NCBI RefSeq assembly: GCF_014490665.1
Contig: NZ_CP061038.1
Span: 5,106,501-5,170,500 of the forward strand
Source: Sphingomonas alpina
Lineage (GTDB): Bacteria > Pseudomonadota > Alphaproteobacteria > Sphingomonadales > Sphingomonadaceae
Length of the DNA stretch: 64,000 nt
Direction of reading: 5' to 3'
A model generated the notes under the pieces. It saw only the letters and a program-made list of their open reading frames with translations, was not told the DNA's origin and did no database searches. Below are positions 33,903 to 43,578 of this stretch, in pieces. Made by a program: the position numbers and the translations under genes. Each line of letters begins with the position of its first letter. Positions within the stretch are counted from its first letter, which is position 1.

Positions 33903-34232
33903 TCACCTCCGCCAAGCCGTAGAGGCGCTATCAACACCTTGTGCCCTTGGCCCCCATCGCGGATACAAATGGTTCCGCGCTGCGCTGAAAGACGAGTATC
34001 CTGGGCCGGCCGTGCTCTCTTCCAGGGGTGTCGCGCCGAACGGATTTTGCCTGTTGCAATAGGCGTAAGAGGTGCCGTGCTCGCTTTCCCGATTGGCCAA
34101 TCCCAAGAAGAGGAGAGGATTCGCGTTCCTGCTCGCACCTAGCTCTTGCACAGAATCGGACTGATCCCTGACAAACTTTTCCCAGCGGCGAAACATCGCC
34201 GATCCGAACTCGGCAAGAACAACCGCTTTCAA
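33903..34232 (-). pseudogene. Possible remnant of a muramidase/glucosaminidase-like gene
   Basis: The 109-codon minus-strand frame contains LANRESEHGTSYAYCNRQNPFG and later SAARNHLYPRWGPRAQGV. This loosely resembles the catalytic-Glu region and the following loop of phage-type peptidoglycan hydrolases (ESxxGTS...NPFG). It stops soon after, and no continuation is convincing in another frame. It lies just outside the island. The match is weak and could be chance. Confidence 0.25.
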
Positions 34233-34285
34233 CTTCTTTCACATTTACGAGCTAGTTCACTCCAGAACCTGGTTGGGGCTTGGTC

Positions 34286-37200
34286 ATGAATATGGAAAGC
34301 GTGTTTGGCAGGGTATTCGGCCGCAAGGGAGCAGGTGCGGAAACACCCCGGGCGTCAAACGGCGGCGCGCAATTGCACCCGGCAATGGCGGCTGAACTGC
34401 AGCGGCTCGAACATTACCGCCCGGGCCTTGGCCGCGCGGCAATGCACTATGTCGCGAGCGGCGAACGCCTGGATGCACTCGATGCGATCGCGGCGCTGAG
34501 CCAGGCCAATCTTGTCGCAACCTCGTCCTACCAGAAGGCCGAGCCGACACTTTCCGTTATGCTCGGCAAGACCAGCCAGGCGCTGGTCAGGGGCGAAATC
34601 CAGCCAGGACCGGAGGTGTTGCGTCTGCTCCAGGTCCGCATCGCGACCAAATATGTCAGGGCGCCGTGGAACAAGCAGCTGACCGACGCGGAACTGGCGG
34701 TGACCGGGCTGAACGAAATGCTGTATCACGGGCTGTCTCTCATGCAGGGCAATTACAAGGTTAAGTGGGAGGAAGTGATTCCACTCAAGACCGCCTTTGC
34801 CCATTTCCGGCAAGTCGGCGGCACCTTGCTGGACCTGTTTGCGCTGATCCTGCGTCGAACGGAAAGCGAGTTCGTTACGCAATCGGTCGGCAGCTGGTCC
34901 GCCAGCGACGACCTTGCCGGTTATCTCAACACCTATCCCGCCGCCTTTGCCGAAGCGCTGCGCCTTGCCGAACCGAGGCCCCGCGCAAACGGCGTAAAGC
35001 TGGCCGAATATCACAAAGCAACATCGGCGCCGGAGATCGAGTCGGTCCTGGTCGCCATGTTGACCCGGCCGTTCGATCAAAATGACCGCGAAATCGCTAC
35101 GTCCGCGCTTGCCCGGCTCGCCCCGGAACAACTCCTGAACTGGCTCCAACGCTACCTTCCGCAGGCGGATATCGATACGCGTTACGGCCTTGTCCAAGCA
35201 GCGGGACGCAATGGCGCGGCAACAATTCTCGCCCTTCTGGCCGAACGCGCGAAGGTCGAAAAGGCGGCCAAGGTGCAAGCCGCAATTCAGGCAATCCTAG
35301 AGGTCGACGCGGTTGAGGAAGCGCCGCCCATCGATGGCCAACCCAATGCATCCGGTTATGCCGCTATCGACGGCAGCTTCGTGACCCTGCCCCCGCTCGC
35401 GGATTTGGGCGAGCCCGAGACGGGCTCAGCCAGCGCGGAGGACCGCGCCGCCTTCATGCGGATCGTCGAGGCGATCGTTGCGCATCGCACCAGCCTGTCC
35501 GAGGAGAGCTGCGACCGAACCCGCTTCTTTCATCGCCTTGACGATAACGATATCGACGCGACCTTTGAACTGATGACGCAGGGGGCGCCACTGCGTCCCG
35601 GCACGACCTACGCCCTCGTCAGCGCTATCAGGCAACGCGAGGACGGACGTGCATGGTATGCGGGCTATCTCGGACGGCTGCCGGTTGGCGCGGCATTGCG
35701 GGCGCTGATGGCCAATGGTTACAGCGAAATGCGCCTTTTGACCGGTGCCGACACCTATATCCGGGAAAGCGAGCGGTTCGCGCTGGATCGCCTCGGCCAC
35801 TGGATTGCAGACCATGGCATTGGGCTGCGCGAGATCGAAACCGCCAATCACGCGGCAAAGACGGGACTATCCTTTTCGCAGGCGGCGAACGATCCCGCGT
35901 TCAACCCGGCTTTGCACTTGCGCGAAATTCTCAACCGGCAACAGCTGAGTTACGACCGCCGCAGCGTATTCGAATCGCTCCGGGATCTCGATCCGCGCGC
36001 CGTCTGGCCTTGGCTAGCCGGCAACATGGGCGTTCTCGACGAAGCCTTGGGCCTGAAGCCGGCCGAAAAACCGATCCCGCTCGACCGCGCGCTGGAGGCG
36101 CTGGAACTGCTCCCGCGGATGCCGCAACGCTATTTCGCAAAGCTTCTGGACATCGCAGTGTCGGAAAAACGCCCGCTGCGACGTCGGGCCATGGCGCTGC
36201 TTCGCGACGGCCGAGATCTGACAACACGCATAGAGGCATTGCTCGACGACAAGCGCCAGCTGGTGCGGAGCAACGCCGCGACATGGCTCGCCGACATCCG
36301 GTCGACGGCCAGCGAAGGCGCGTTGCGCAAGCGCCTGAAGAACGAGAAATCCGATCCGGTTCGCGCGGCGCTGATCGAAAGCCTGCAGCGCATGGGCTTC
36401 GACCTTTCCGACGTGATTGGCCCTCTCACGCTGATCGCCGAGGCCGAAGCAGCCTTCGCCAAGGCCGCGCCGAACCTGCCCGCCTGGCTCACCGCCAACG
36501 GACTTCCCGCACCGCACTTCCGCGATGGCTCCACCGTTCCGCAGTTGCTCGTGCAGCACTGGCTGGCATTGGCGATCCGGCTCAAGGATCCGGCCGCCAG
36601 CGGACAGTTCGGAATCTACCTCGACCAGTTGCTGCAAGACGATGCACGGACCTTTTCGAACTGGGTATTGGATGCCTGGATTGCCTTCGATACCCACACC
36701 TCGTCGCTCGAAGAGGCCACTGCCTACGCCATGGCGAACTACCAGCAGCATTTTTCGTGGCTGTGCCGTTACACCAAGCCGCCCGGATTGCGCGAGGAAG
36801 TGATCGCGCAAATGACCCGGGAAAAAACAGGCGAGTTGCTCAACTCGGGCTCCGAGGCCAAGGGCATGCTCGCCCTTGCCTGCCGCGCCGATCCAGTCTT
36901 TGCCGCCAACCGGGTACGCTGGTTCCTGAAGAAGCATGGGCGACGCTCCAACCAAGCGATGGCGCTGCTGGAAGTGCTGGCCGGAATCGGCCAGCCCGTG
37001 GCGCTGCAAGTGGTGATCGCCGCCTCGGTCCGGCTCAAGCAGAAGAGCACTCAGGCCCGCGCCGCCGAGATCGCCGAACGCTATGCCGAAGATCGCGGCT
37101 GGAGTTTCGATGAACTGGCTGACCGCACCGTGCCCAGCGCCGGGTTCGATGACGACGGTGTATTGGAACTGCCCAGCGGCGAGGATGGGAAGCTCTACAC

Positions 37201-38071
37201 CGCCCGACTCGATGCCATGCTGGCGATCCATCTGTTCAATCCGGACGACAAGGCGGTGAAGAGCCTGCCCGCAGGGGACGACGAAGCCACCCGGGAATCG
37301 AAAAAGGCCTTCGCCGGGGCCAAGAAAGAACTGGCACAGGTCATCGAACTTCAAGGTACCCGCCTGTTCGAAGCGATGTGCGTCGAACGCGCCTGGCCGG
37401 TGGCCGATTGGCGGTTGGCCTTCCATGAACATCCGGTAATGCGCCGGCTGGTCGAGCGACTGGTCTGGCAGGGGCTGAACGAGGACGGCCATCCGCTCGG
37501 GCTATTCCGGCCAACCCAGGAGGGCGATTTCACCGATGCCGGAGACAATCCGGTCGATATCGACGGCTTCGCCAAGGTCCGGCTGGCCCATGGCGCGTTA
37601 ACCGACGAAGCGACCTGCCGGGCTTGGGCTGGCCACCTCAAGGACTATGAGATCAAACCCTTCCTCGCCCAGTTCGACACCCTGCGCGCGCCGCTTTCCG
37701 CCGAACAGGGCGAAGCCGAGGCAATTCTCGACCGCCAGGGCTGGAAGGCCGACAGCCTGACGTTCCGGGGTGCAGCGGAGAAACGCGGCTACGAACGAAT
37801 CATGCGCGATGGCGGCGGTTGCCACGAGTATGAGAAGAAGTTCCCCAGCCACGGCATCACCGCCACGATCTTCCACACCGGCTCCCATGCCGTGGACGAG
37901 AACAACCCGCTCGCACTCAAGGAACTTCATTTCACCAAACAAGGCCATCGCGGGACCTATCGCATCAAGGACGTCCCACCGGTGATGCTGGCCGAGTGCT
38001 GGGCCGACTATCATGCAGTCGCCGCCAGGGGCGCATTCGATCCGGAGTGGGAGAAACTCTCGCCCTGGTGA
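34286..38071 (+). CDS. DUF4132 domain protein (MolR/YehI-like), plus-strand paralogue
   Basis: I use the ATG at 34286 (1261 residues); 34292 is also possible. The N-terminal 900 residues are helical and look like HEAT/Armadillo repeats (for example LLDDKRQLVRSNAATWLADIR, LKNEKSDPVRAALIESLQRMG). The C-terminal 300 carry the DUF4132 region, with LAFHEHPVMRRLVERLVWQG, then FAKVRLAHGALTDEAT and CRAWAGHLKDYEIKPFLAQF. It shares this tail with the minus-strand gene at 44673-48395 and is clearly its paralogue. It faces the SWIM gene across 96 bases. DUF4132 proteins are cytoplasmic and of unknown mechanism; the E. coli homologue YehI belongs to the yeh/molR cluster. Confidence 0.85.
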   Translation: MNMESVFGRVFGRKGAGAETPRASNGGAQLHPAMAAELQRLEHYRPGLGRAAMHYVASGERLDALDAIAALSQANLVATSSYQKAEPTLSVMLGKTSQALVRGEIQPGPEVLRLLQVRIATKYVRAPWNKQLTDAELAVTGLNEMLYHGLSLMQGNYKVKWEEVIPLKTAFAHFRQVGGTLLDLFALILRRTESEFVTQSVGSWSASDDLAGYLNTYPAAFAEALRLAEPRPRANGVKLAEYHKATSAPEIESVLVAMLTRPFDQNDREIATSALARLAPEQLLNWLQRYLPQADIDTRYGLVQAAGRNGAATILALLAERAKVEKAAKVQAAIQAILEVDAVEEAPPIDGQPNASGYAAIDGSFVTLPPLADLGEPETGSASAEDRAAFMRIVEAIVAHRTSLSEESCDRTRFFHRLDDNDIDATFELMTQGAPLRPGTTYALVSAIRQREDGRAWYAGYLGRLPVGAALRALMANGYSEMRLLTGADTYIRESERFALDRLGHWIADHGIGLREIETANHAAKTGLSFSQAANDPAFNPALHLREILNRQQLSYDRRSVFESLRDLDPRAVWPWLAGNMGVLDEALGLKPAEKPIPLDRALEALELLPRMPQRYFAKLLDIAVSEKRPLRRRAMALLRDGRDLTTRIEALLDDKRQLVRSNAATWLADIRSTASEGALRKRLKNEKSDPVRAALIESLQRMGFDLSDVIGPLTLIAEAEAAFAKAAPNLPAWLTANGLPAPHFRDGSTVPQLLVQHWLALAIRLKDPAASGQFGIYLDQLLQDDARTFSNWVLDAWIAFDTHTSSLEEATAYAMANYQQHFSWLCRYTKPPGLREEVIAQMTREKTGELLNSGSEAKGMLALACRADPVFAANRVRWFLKKHGRRSNQAMALLEVLAGIGQPVALQVVIAASVRLKQKSTQARAAEIAERYAEDRGWSFDELADRTVPSAGFDDDGVLELPSGEDGKLYTARLDAMLAIHLFNPDDKAVKSLPAGDDEATRESKKAFAGAKKELAQVIELQGTRLFEAMCVERAWPVADWRLAFHEHPVMRRLVERLVWQGLNEDGHPLGLFRPTQEGDFTDAGDNPVDIDGFAKVRLAHGALTDEATCRAWAGHLKDYEIKPFLAQFDTLRAPLSAEQGEAEAILDRQGWKADSLTFRGAAEKRGYERIMRDGGGCHEYEKKFPSHGITATIFHTGSHAVDENNPLALKELHFTKQGHRGTYRIKDVPPVMLAECWADYHAVAARGAFDPEWEKLSPW

Positions 38072-38167
38072 CCTATCGCAGCAAGGGCGCTCCGCAGCGC
38101 TGCTGGCGGGCCACCAGCAGGCCATAGGCCGCGACGAGAAGCGTTGGTGCATCCTGTACACCGCGGA

Positions 38168-40087
38168 TCAGAGCGGCCAGCGCCGGCAGGCCATGATGAT
38201 CGAGCCGGTCGGCATGGGCGGCAAGCCCCCGGGCGATCTGGTGTCGAGCGATTGCGCCAGTGCAGGACCGATCTCCGCCCGGTCCAGCAGTTGCCGCCAC
38301 GCCGCAGCCAACGCCGCCTCAGTGCCCCCACGCTGACGCCGGATGAAACGCCGCGCGCCGCTTTTCCGCAACCGTTCCAGCCAGCCGCGCATAGCGTGGC
38401 CAGCCTGTTGCCGACCATGGGTATAGGGCCGCCGCCACAGCGAAAGGTCGACTGGGTCGTCGGCGCCGAACAACGTGATCGGCCGCGCTTCCAGCTGTTC
38501 GCCCGCACGGACCAGCCGTACCAGCACCATGCCTTCCCATCCGCTGCGCACATGCGCTTCCAGCGCTCCGATGGCGGTCGCCACCGGCTCTTCGTGATCC
38601 AGCGTCAACGCCAGCCATTCGCCTGCCGTATCGCGCACGGGCCAGACGAGTTGTTGCGTGAGATCGTCGAAATAGGGCAAGCCAACCGCGCTGGGCGATA
38701 AGAGGCAGGCGACCGCTGTGTCGCCAGCATCGAGGCCCAGGCCAGTCTGCCGAAGCCAGGTTTCCCGAAGGTCCCTCCATTCGCGGACGATACCTGGCCA
38801 GCGAGGATCCGGACGCACGTGGCGGGCGATGATCACGGCACGCGCGCTGGCTGGCGCGGAAAGGCGGTCGTCGACGGACAGGCGCGATTCTTCAAGCGCG
38901 ATCCGGGCATGCGCCAGCACGGCCAGCGGTTCGGCCTGCCACATCGCCTGCGTACGCCAGGCTTCGGCTGGCGCAAATGCGGGGTCCTGGCCCGCCCCAC
39001 GCGCCAAGGAGGTCGAGAGCCAGCGTCCGGTCTCCGGCTCGATGAACCAGGCGGTCACGCCCCGCGCGCCGGTATCGGTGCGCCAGCGCTCACCCCCGCA
39101 GCCGACCAGTGTGAGCGGGGCGGCGGGCGCGAAATCTCGCCGCACCTTGCCGGCGAGACTTGCCCGCCGGTCGGGCTCGATGCCGGCAAGTGCCCGCGTC
39201 AAAACAAAGGCAGTAGCGGCGAGCTCGAGCATGCGATCGGAGTCGAAGGCAAGCGCGCGTTGCCGTCGCAGCCGCAACTGCGCGGCAATCGCGCGCAGCA
39301 TCGTCGAAAGGCGCGGCAGACTGTCCGCGCGCGAGGATACCGAGAGCTCGAAGAGCGATTCCTCGAGCGGCAACGGCGCGAGGTTGAAGCCCAGCATCGC
39401 GACTTCGCCAAGGCTTGCCGCGACACGGCGCAGGAAGGCGGAGTCGATCTCCACCTCTGCCGGTAAAGTCTCATCCTCGACCGGCTCAGGCAAGGTCGCG
39501 CCGAAGTGGCGATGCGCGGCCAGAACTGCGGCAGCATGATAGGCCTTTACGCGTGCCTTGACTGCCTTTGAGACGATACCGTCAAAACCCTGGCCGCGCA
39601 GGATGCGAATGGGGTCGTCCAGGTCGGCGAAGACGACCGAGATGGCGTTTGGGGCCGGCTCCACCTGCTGGACCGTTGCTACGAGTTCCAGCGCCGCACG
39701 CCAGCCGGCCTTGCCTGACCAGCGTTCAAGCGCGGTGAGGTCCAGCGCGGCGAGAATGTCCTCCGATTTGGACAGCGCCTCCGCGACCTCTCCTTCCCCG
39801 GTCGCACTATCCTCGATCGCCTGAAGGAACAGCACGGCCGCGATGCGATGGCGGCAGATAGCGACCGATTTGCAGGCGCAGTCGGCCGCGCGGGGGCCCC
39901 GCGCGTCGAGCGTCACCAGTTGGCCGTCCGCCTCGACCGCTGCCTTGCCTTCGCCGGCGGAGACCAGCCGCAGCTTACCCTCTTCGACGTCGCGATGCGC
40001 GCGCCGGACCAGTCCGGGGTTGGAAAGCGTTGCCAGCGCGGCATCGTCGAACGCGGCCAGGCCGACCCGCAAAGCGGCATCGATCAC
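38168..40087 (-). CDS. SWIM zinc-finger protein (YehQ-like)
   Basis: The GTG at 40087 (639 residues) overlaps the VWA stop as GTGA and has GGGAG nine bases upstream; a GTG at 40108 is less well supported. The N-terminal part contains the SWIM zinc finger DCACKSVAICRHRIAAVL (CxC...CxH). SWIM domains bind DNA or proteins. The rest is helical with no enzymatic motif that I recognise. It is the last gene of DUF4132, AAA, DUF5682, VWA, SWIM, the gene set of the E. coli yeh cluster. It likely supplies the target-binding part of a MoxR-VWA complex; this is inference. Confidence 0.85.
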   Translation of the reverse strand: MIDAALRVGLAAFDDAALATLSNPGLVRRAHRDVEEGKLRLVSAGEGKAAVEADGQLVTLDARGPRAADCACKSVAICRHRIAAVLFLQAIEDSATGEGEVAEALSKSEDILAALDLTALERWSGKAGWRAALELVATVQQVEPAPNAISVVFADLDDPIRILRGQGFDGIVSKAVKARVKAYHAAAVLAAHRHFGATLPEPVEDETLPAEVEIDSAFLRRVAASLGEVAMLGFNLAPLPLEESLFELSVSSRADSLPRLSTMLRAIAAQLRLRRQRALAFDSDRMLELAATAFVLTRALAGIEPDRRASLAGKVRRDFAPAAPLTLVGCGGERWRTDTGARGVTAWFIEPETGRWLSTSLARGAGQDPAFAPAEAWRTQAMWQAEPLAVLAHARIALEESRLSVDDRLSAPASARAVIIARHVRPDPRWPGIVREWRDLRETWLRQTGLGLDAGDTAVACLLSPSAVGLPYFDDLTQQLVWPVRDTAGEWLALTLDHEEPVATAIGALEAHVRSGWEGMVLVRLVRAGEQLEARPITLFGADDPVDLSLWRRPYTHGRQQAGHAMRGWLERLRKSGARRFIRRQRGGTEAALAAAWRQLLDRAEIGPALAQSLDTRSPGGLPPMPTGSIIMACRRWPL

Positions 40088-41219
40088 GCGATCACGCTCC
40101 CGATCCACTCGGCGAACCGGTCGGGCGTGAGCGCTGCAATCTGCATTCCGCGTTCTGCCAGCCGCTCGGCCATGCGCCGGTCATAGACCGGGGCGGCATC
40201 ATCGCTGAGCGCGCCGAGCCCCAGCAGCGTGACCCGGGCCGATGCCATGCGCTGCGCCGCGGCGAGCATGCGCGGCACGGATCCGCCCTCCTCGAAATCG
40301 CTGACGAGGACGAAGACGGTACGGGTCGGCTGGGTGACCAATTTCTCGCAATACTCCATCGCCGCGGCGATGTTGGTGCCGCCGCCCAGCTGTACCGACA
40401 TCAGGACCTCGACCGGGTCATGCGATTCGCTGGACAGGTCGACGATCGCGGTATCGAAGACAATCAGCTTCACATCGACCGCGGGCAGGGCGGTGAGGAT
40501 CGAGGCCATGACCGCGGCGTAGATGGTGGAAGCCAGCATCGACCCCGATTGGTCGACGCACAGGATGATCGTCCAAGGCAGTCGCCGCCGGCTGCGACCA
40601 TAGAAGCGCAGGCGATCAGCGACGATCACGCCGCGTGTCGCATCCCAATTCTTGAGATTGTCGCGGATCGTGGCGCGCCAGTCGAAATTCTGCATCGACT
40701 TGAGCTGACTTCGACGGAAGCGATTGGGGCGCCCCGCCAGCGCTGCCTCGACGCGCGGACGCAGGCGCCGGACGATATCCTCGACGATCTTGCGCGCCAC
40801 GTCGCGGATCTTCTCGCGCATCGCCGGATCGGCGAGCCCCTTGTACGCGATCAGCGACTTGAGCAGGTCCTTGTTCGGCTCGAGCGCATCAAGCACCGCA
40901 GGATCCTTGACCAGTTCCGCCATGCCGAGATTGTCGATCGCATGCGCTTGCACCGTTTCGCAGACCGACTGAGGGAAGAGATCGCGCAACTCGCCGAGCC
41001 AACCGAGCGGCGTCAGCTGGCTTGGATCGAGCGACCCACCGCGTCCCCCGCCATTCTTGTCTCGTCGCAGGCCGCGTTTCTCCATCTCGCGGGCATAGAG
41101 ATAGTCGAGCGCTCTATCGGCACGGCGCTCTGCTCCAGTCATCCCATCGGGGGGAGTGAGCGATCGGCATAGCGTCCCAAAGCCAGCCGCCAGCGCCTTA
41201 GGACGACAGGGTCGCTCAT
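40084..41219 (-). CDS. VWA domain protein (YehP-like) with an apparent frameshift near its start
   Basis: The main frame encodes a von Willebrand A domain with a complete metal site: ILCVDQSGSM (DxSxS), LGGGTNI (Thr) and VSDFEEGG (Asp). Upstream it carries GAERRADRALDYLYAREMEKRG. The expected N-terminus, MSDPVVLRRWRLALGRYADRS, begins at an ATG at 41219 that overlaps the DUF5682 stop (ATGA), but it is in another frame and ends at a TGA after 26 codons. Adding one C to the six-C run at 41149-41154 (seen as G on the plus strand) joins both parts perfectly. If the deletion is real, translation could restart at the ATG at 41142 (352 residues). VWA proteins of this type pair with the MoxR AAA ATPase. 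Confidence 0.8.
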
Positions 41220-43573
41220 GCACCAACGCCGTCGCGCGCGAGCACGAGTACCAGTTCGCGGTCGAGCGCGAGATTGGCGGCAAGCTCGGCCTCGGAGATA
41301 TCGACGATTGTGGCCAACTGCCCCGGCTGCGCCCCGATGCGGATCGCCACTTCCTCGGCCAGCCGGTCGATCTCGCGCGGATCGAGCGGCATCAGCGCGA
41401 GACGGAGGTGCGGCAGCAGCGCCAGGAACCCCTCCTCGTCGAGGCCCGCGATCAGTTCGTCGAGCGTCGCGACGATCTCCGGCAACGTCCAGAGGAGTTC
41501 GCGCGCGATGGCGATGATGCCGCCCAGGAACGCCAGCCGTTCGGCAGGATTGACATAGCTGCTCGCCAGTTCGCCGCTGAGCCGGGCCTTCAACTCGTCT
41601 GCATCGGTCTTGCCGTCGATCACGACGAAAGCCATCACCGCGCCCGCAAGCATCGGTGCCAGCGGCTGGGCCTGCAGCCGGGAGAGCGCTTCATCGAATA
41701 ATGCGATCTCGATCGGCGTCTCCGACGAACGCGCCAGTTCGATCAGTCCGCGCAGATCGGCCAGCGCGCTCACTGCATCTCGCACCTGCTCCGGCCCGAA
41801 ATCGGCCAATCCGGGCAGGAGCACCAGCACGCGCCGCCACGCGGCACCGATCAGATGGTCGAGCGGGGCGGTCTCGACGATTCCCAGCGTCTCGCGGCCA
41901 CGGCGCAGCAGCACGAGATCGGTCAGAGCCGCGACGACCGAGCCCAATTGCGGGTCCTCGATCACCTGCTGTTCGACCAGTGCGAGGATCGCATAGGCTT
42001 CGGTGCCCAGCCCGGCGCGGCAGGCAGCGGAGAAAAGGTCGATCGCGGCGAGTGCGCTGCGCCCCTTGCCATGCTCGGAAAGCTCGGCGAGCTTCTGGGC
42101 CAGGACGAACGCCAGTGCCTCGCCCAGAGTATCCGCCGCTTCGGACAATTCGATCAGCCTGGATTCGACCAGCGGCGACCAGGCGACCGACCAGATCTCG
42201 TGCAGCCGATCGAGCGCAACATCGTTGCGGAAATCGGGCCCGGCGGTGCGCTGGCTGAAATTCGCCTCGACCAGCGCCATGGCATGGCAGAAGCGGCTTG
42301 CCGCGCGGTGGCGGGGCTTGCGGTAGATGTCGAGCTCGCGGCTCCGTCGTTCACCATCGGTGACGGCGAAGCCCAGCGACCGTGCCTGCGCGCGGACCGC
42401 CTCGACGAGCGGTGGCGATCCCGCCGAGGGGGGCACCTCGCCGATCGCCGTGCCGGTGAGCCATGCTCTGAGCTCGTTGAGCAAAGGCACATGTTCGGTT
42501 GGGATCTCACCCTTGATGAAGCTCGAGCGGATCGCGTCGATAATGTCATCGCGCGCAGGAAAGGGGCGTCCGCGCAGCGCCGCGAGGCGCTCGGCCTGTT
42601 CGACCGCGTTGGCGATCACCGGGAATGACGGCGCCCCCGCGCTGCCGCTGGCCCGCAGATGCGCAGCGAAGCCGACGACCAGCGCGAGCGCGAGACCCTG
42701 TCCGCCACTGTCGCGGACCTGCCAGAGCCGGTCATAGAAGCCGGGGAGAGGAAGTCCTGCCCCATAGCCACCCAGCGCATCGAGCTGTCGCATGCCATAG
42801 CGAATCAGATAGGATCGCCCGGCATCGGCGCGCGCTGCCACCGGCTTAGCCGTGGCGGGCTCGAACAATGCCGTGGCATGGAAGCCGCCGACCACGGCCA
42901 CGATCGGACCCGAGGCGGTGGCGCGGGTCTCGGCGAGAATCGCGCGCATCTGCGCCTCGCGCGCCAGCGTGCCGTCGCGTTCCAGCTGCGCCGGATCGGT
43001 CGCGGTCCGGATGCAGGCGCAATAGCGCGCGACATCGGCGAAGAAGCGCTGCCAATCGGAATCGGCGATGCGAGCCTCGAACAATTGGTCCCACACTTCG
43101 TTGCCATCACGGCACCCTAGCTCGCGCGCGAGTGCGGTGACATAGTCGCCGACGTCGAATGGGTGCTCATCGCTAAGCAGCGAGCGCGCTGGCTCACCCG
43201 CGTCGTCGAACACCATCTCGCGCGCGGTCGAGGACAGGTCGATGAAGCGGGCTTGCAGCCCCTGCGCCGCGGCCGCCTGCAGCGCAACCAGTTCCGGGCT
43301 GTGCGCGCAAAAGGGAAAATAGCTCGCCACGCGGCGCGTCGCCTGGCCCGCTACGGCCTCACGCAGCGAGACGATCGCAACCGGCGCGCGGGTACGCGGA
43401 TCGCATAGCTGCTCGATCAACGGATCGAAGTCGCATGGCCCCTCGACCAGGATTGCCACCGGCTGCACCGCCGCGATCAGCCGTTCCAGCTGCGCAGCGC
43501 ACGCTGGGCTATGGTGCCGGATCGGCACCACCCACAGCGCACGCGTCGGATCGTGGAGGGGCACTTCGTCCAC
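41216..43573 (-). CDS. DUF5682 family protein (YehM-like)
   Basis: The GTG at 43573 gives 785 residues and starts six bases after the AAA stop; another GTG at 43624 would overlap it. The family signature is at the N-terminus: VVPIRHHSPACAAQLERLI, VAILVEGPCDFDPLI, then RVASYFPFCAHSPEL and FIDLSSTA. The middle has IVAVVGGFHATAL. The C-terminal half is helical. DUF5682 proteins occur next to MoxR AAA and VWA genes and resemble TraB/ChaN-like folds in the N-terminal motifs, but no activity is established. Order and four-base overlaps place it firmly in the operon. Confidence 0.85.
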   Translation of the reverse strand: MDEVPLHDPTRALWVVPIRHHSPACAAQLERLIAAVQPVAILVEGPCDFDPLIEQLCDPRTRAPVAIVSLREAVAGQATRRVASYFPFCAHSPELVALQAAAAQGLQARFIDLSSTAREMVFDDAGEPARSLLSDEHPFDVGDYVTALARELGCRDGNEVWDQLFEARIADSDWQRFFADVARYCACIRTATDPAQLERDGTLAREAQMRAILAETRATASGPIVAVVGGFHATALFEPATAKPVAARADAGRSYLIRYGMRQLDALGGYGAGLPLPGFYDRLWQVRDSGGQGLALALVVGFAAHLRASGSAGAPSFPVIANAVEQAERLAALRGRPFPARDDIIDAIRSSFIKGEIPTEHVPLLNELRAWLTGTAIGEVPPSAGSPPLVEAVRAQARSLGFAVTDGERRSRELDIYRKPRHRAASRFCHAMALVEANFSQRTAGPDFRNDVALDRLHEIWSVAWSPLVESRLIELSEAADTLGEALAFVLAQKLAELSEHGKGRSALAAIDLFSAACRAGLGTEAYAILALVEQQVIEDPQLGSVVAALTDLVLLRRGRETLGIVETAPLDHLIGAAWRRVLVLLPGLADFGPEQVRDAVSALADLRGLIELARSSETPIEIALFDEALSRLQAQPLAPMLAGAVMAFVVIDGKTDADELKARLSGELASSYVNPAERLAFLGGIIAIARELLWTLPEIVATLDELIAGLDEEGFLALLPHLRLALMPLDPREIDRLAEEVAIRIGAQPGQLATIVDISEAELAANLALDRELVLVLARDGVGA

Positions 43574-43578
43574 GCCGG

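Larger units (their letters stand above)
33537..34285. other. 749-bp region without a confident gene, holding the island's right boundary
   Basis: It contains, in order, a pair of ATGGTATC repeats, the right attachment site, a hairpin, a 10-bp inverted repeat and a possible decayed gene on the minus strand (each listed separately). The sequence is visibly less GC-rich than its neighbours. I see no tRNA or transposase. Confidence 0.6.

Noticed and set aside
33653-34138. 161-codon minus-strand frame across attR
   Set aside because: Crosses the attachment site and hairpin, so it cannot be an ancestral gene, and its translation has no motifs.
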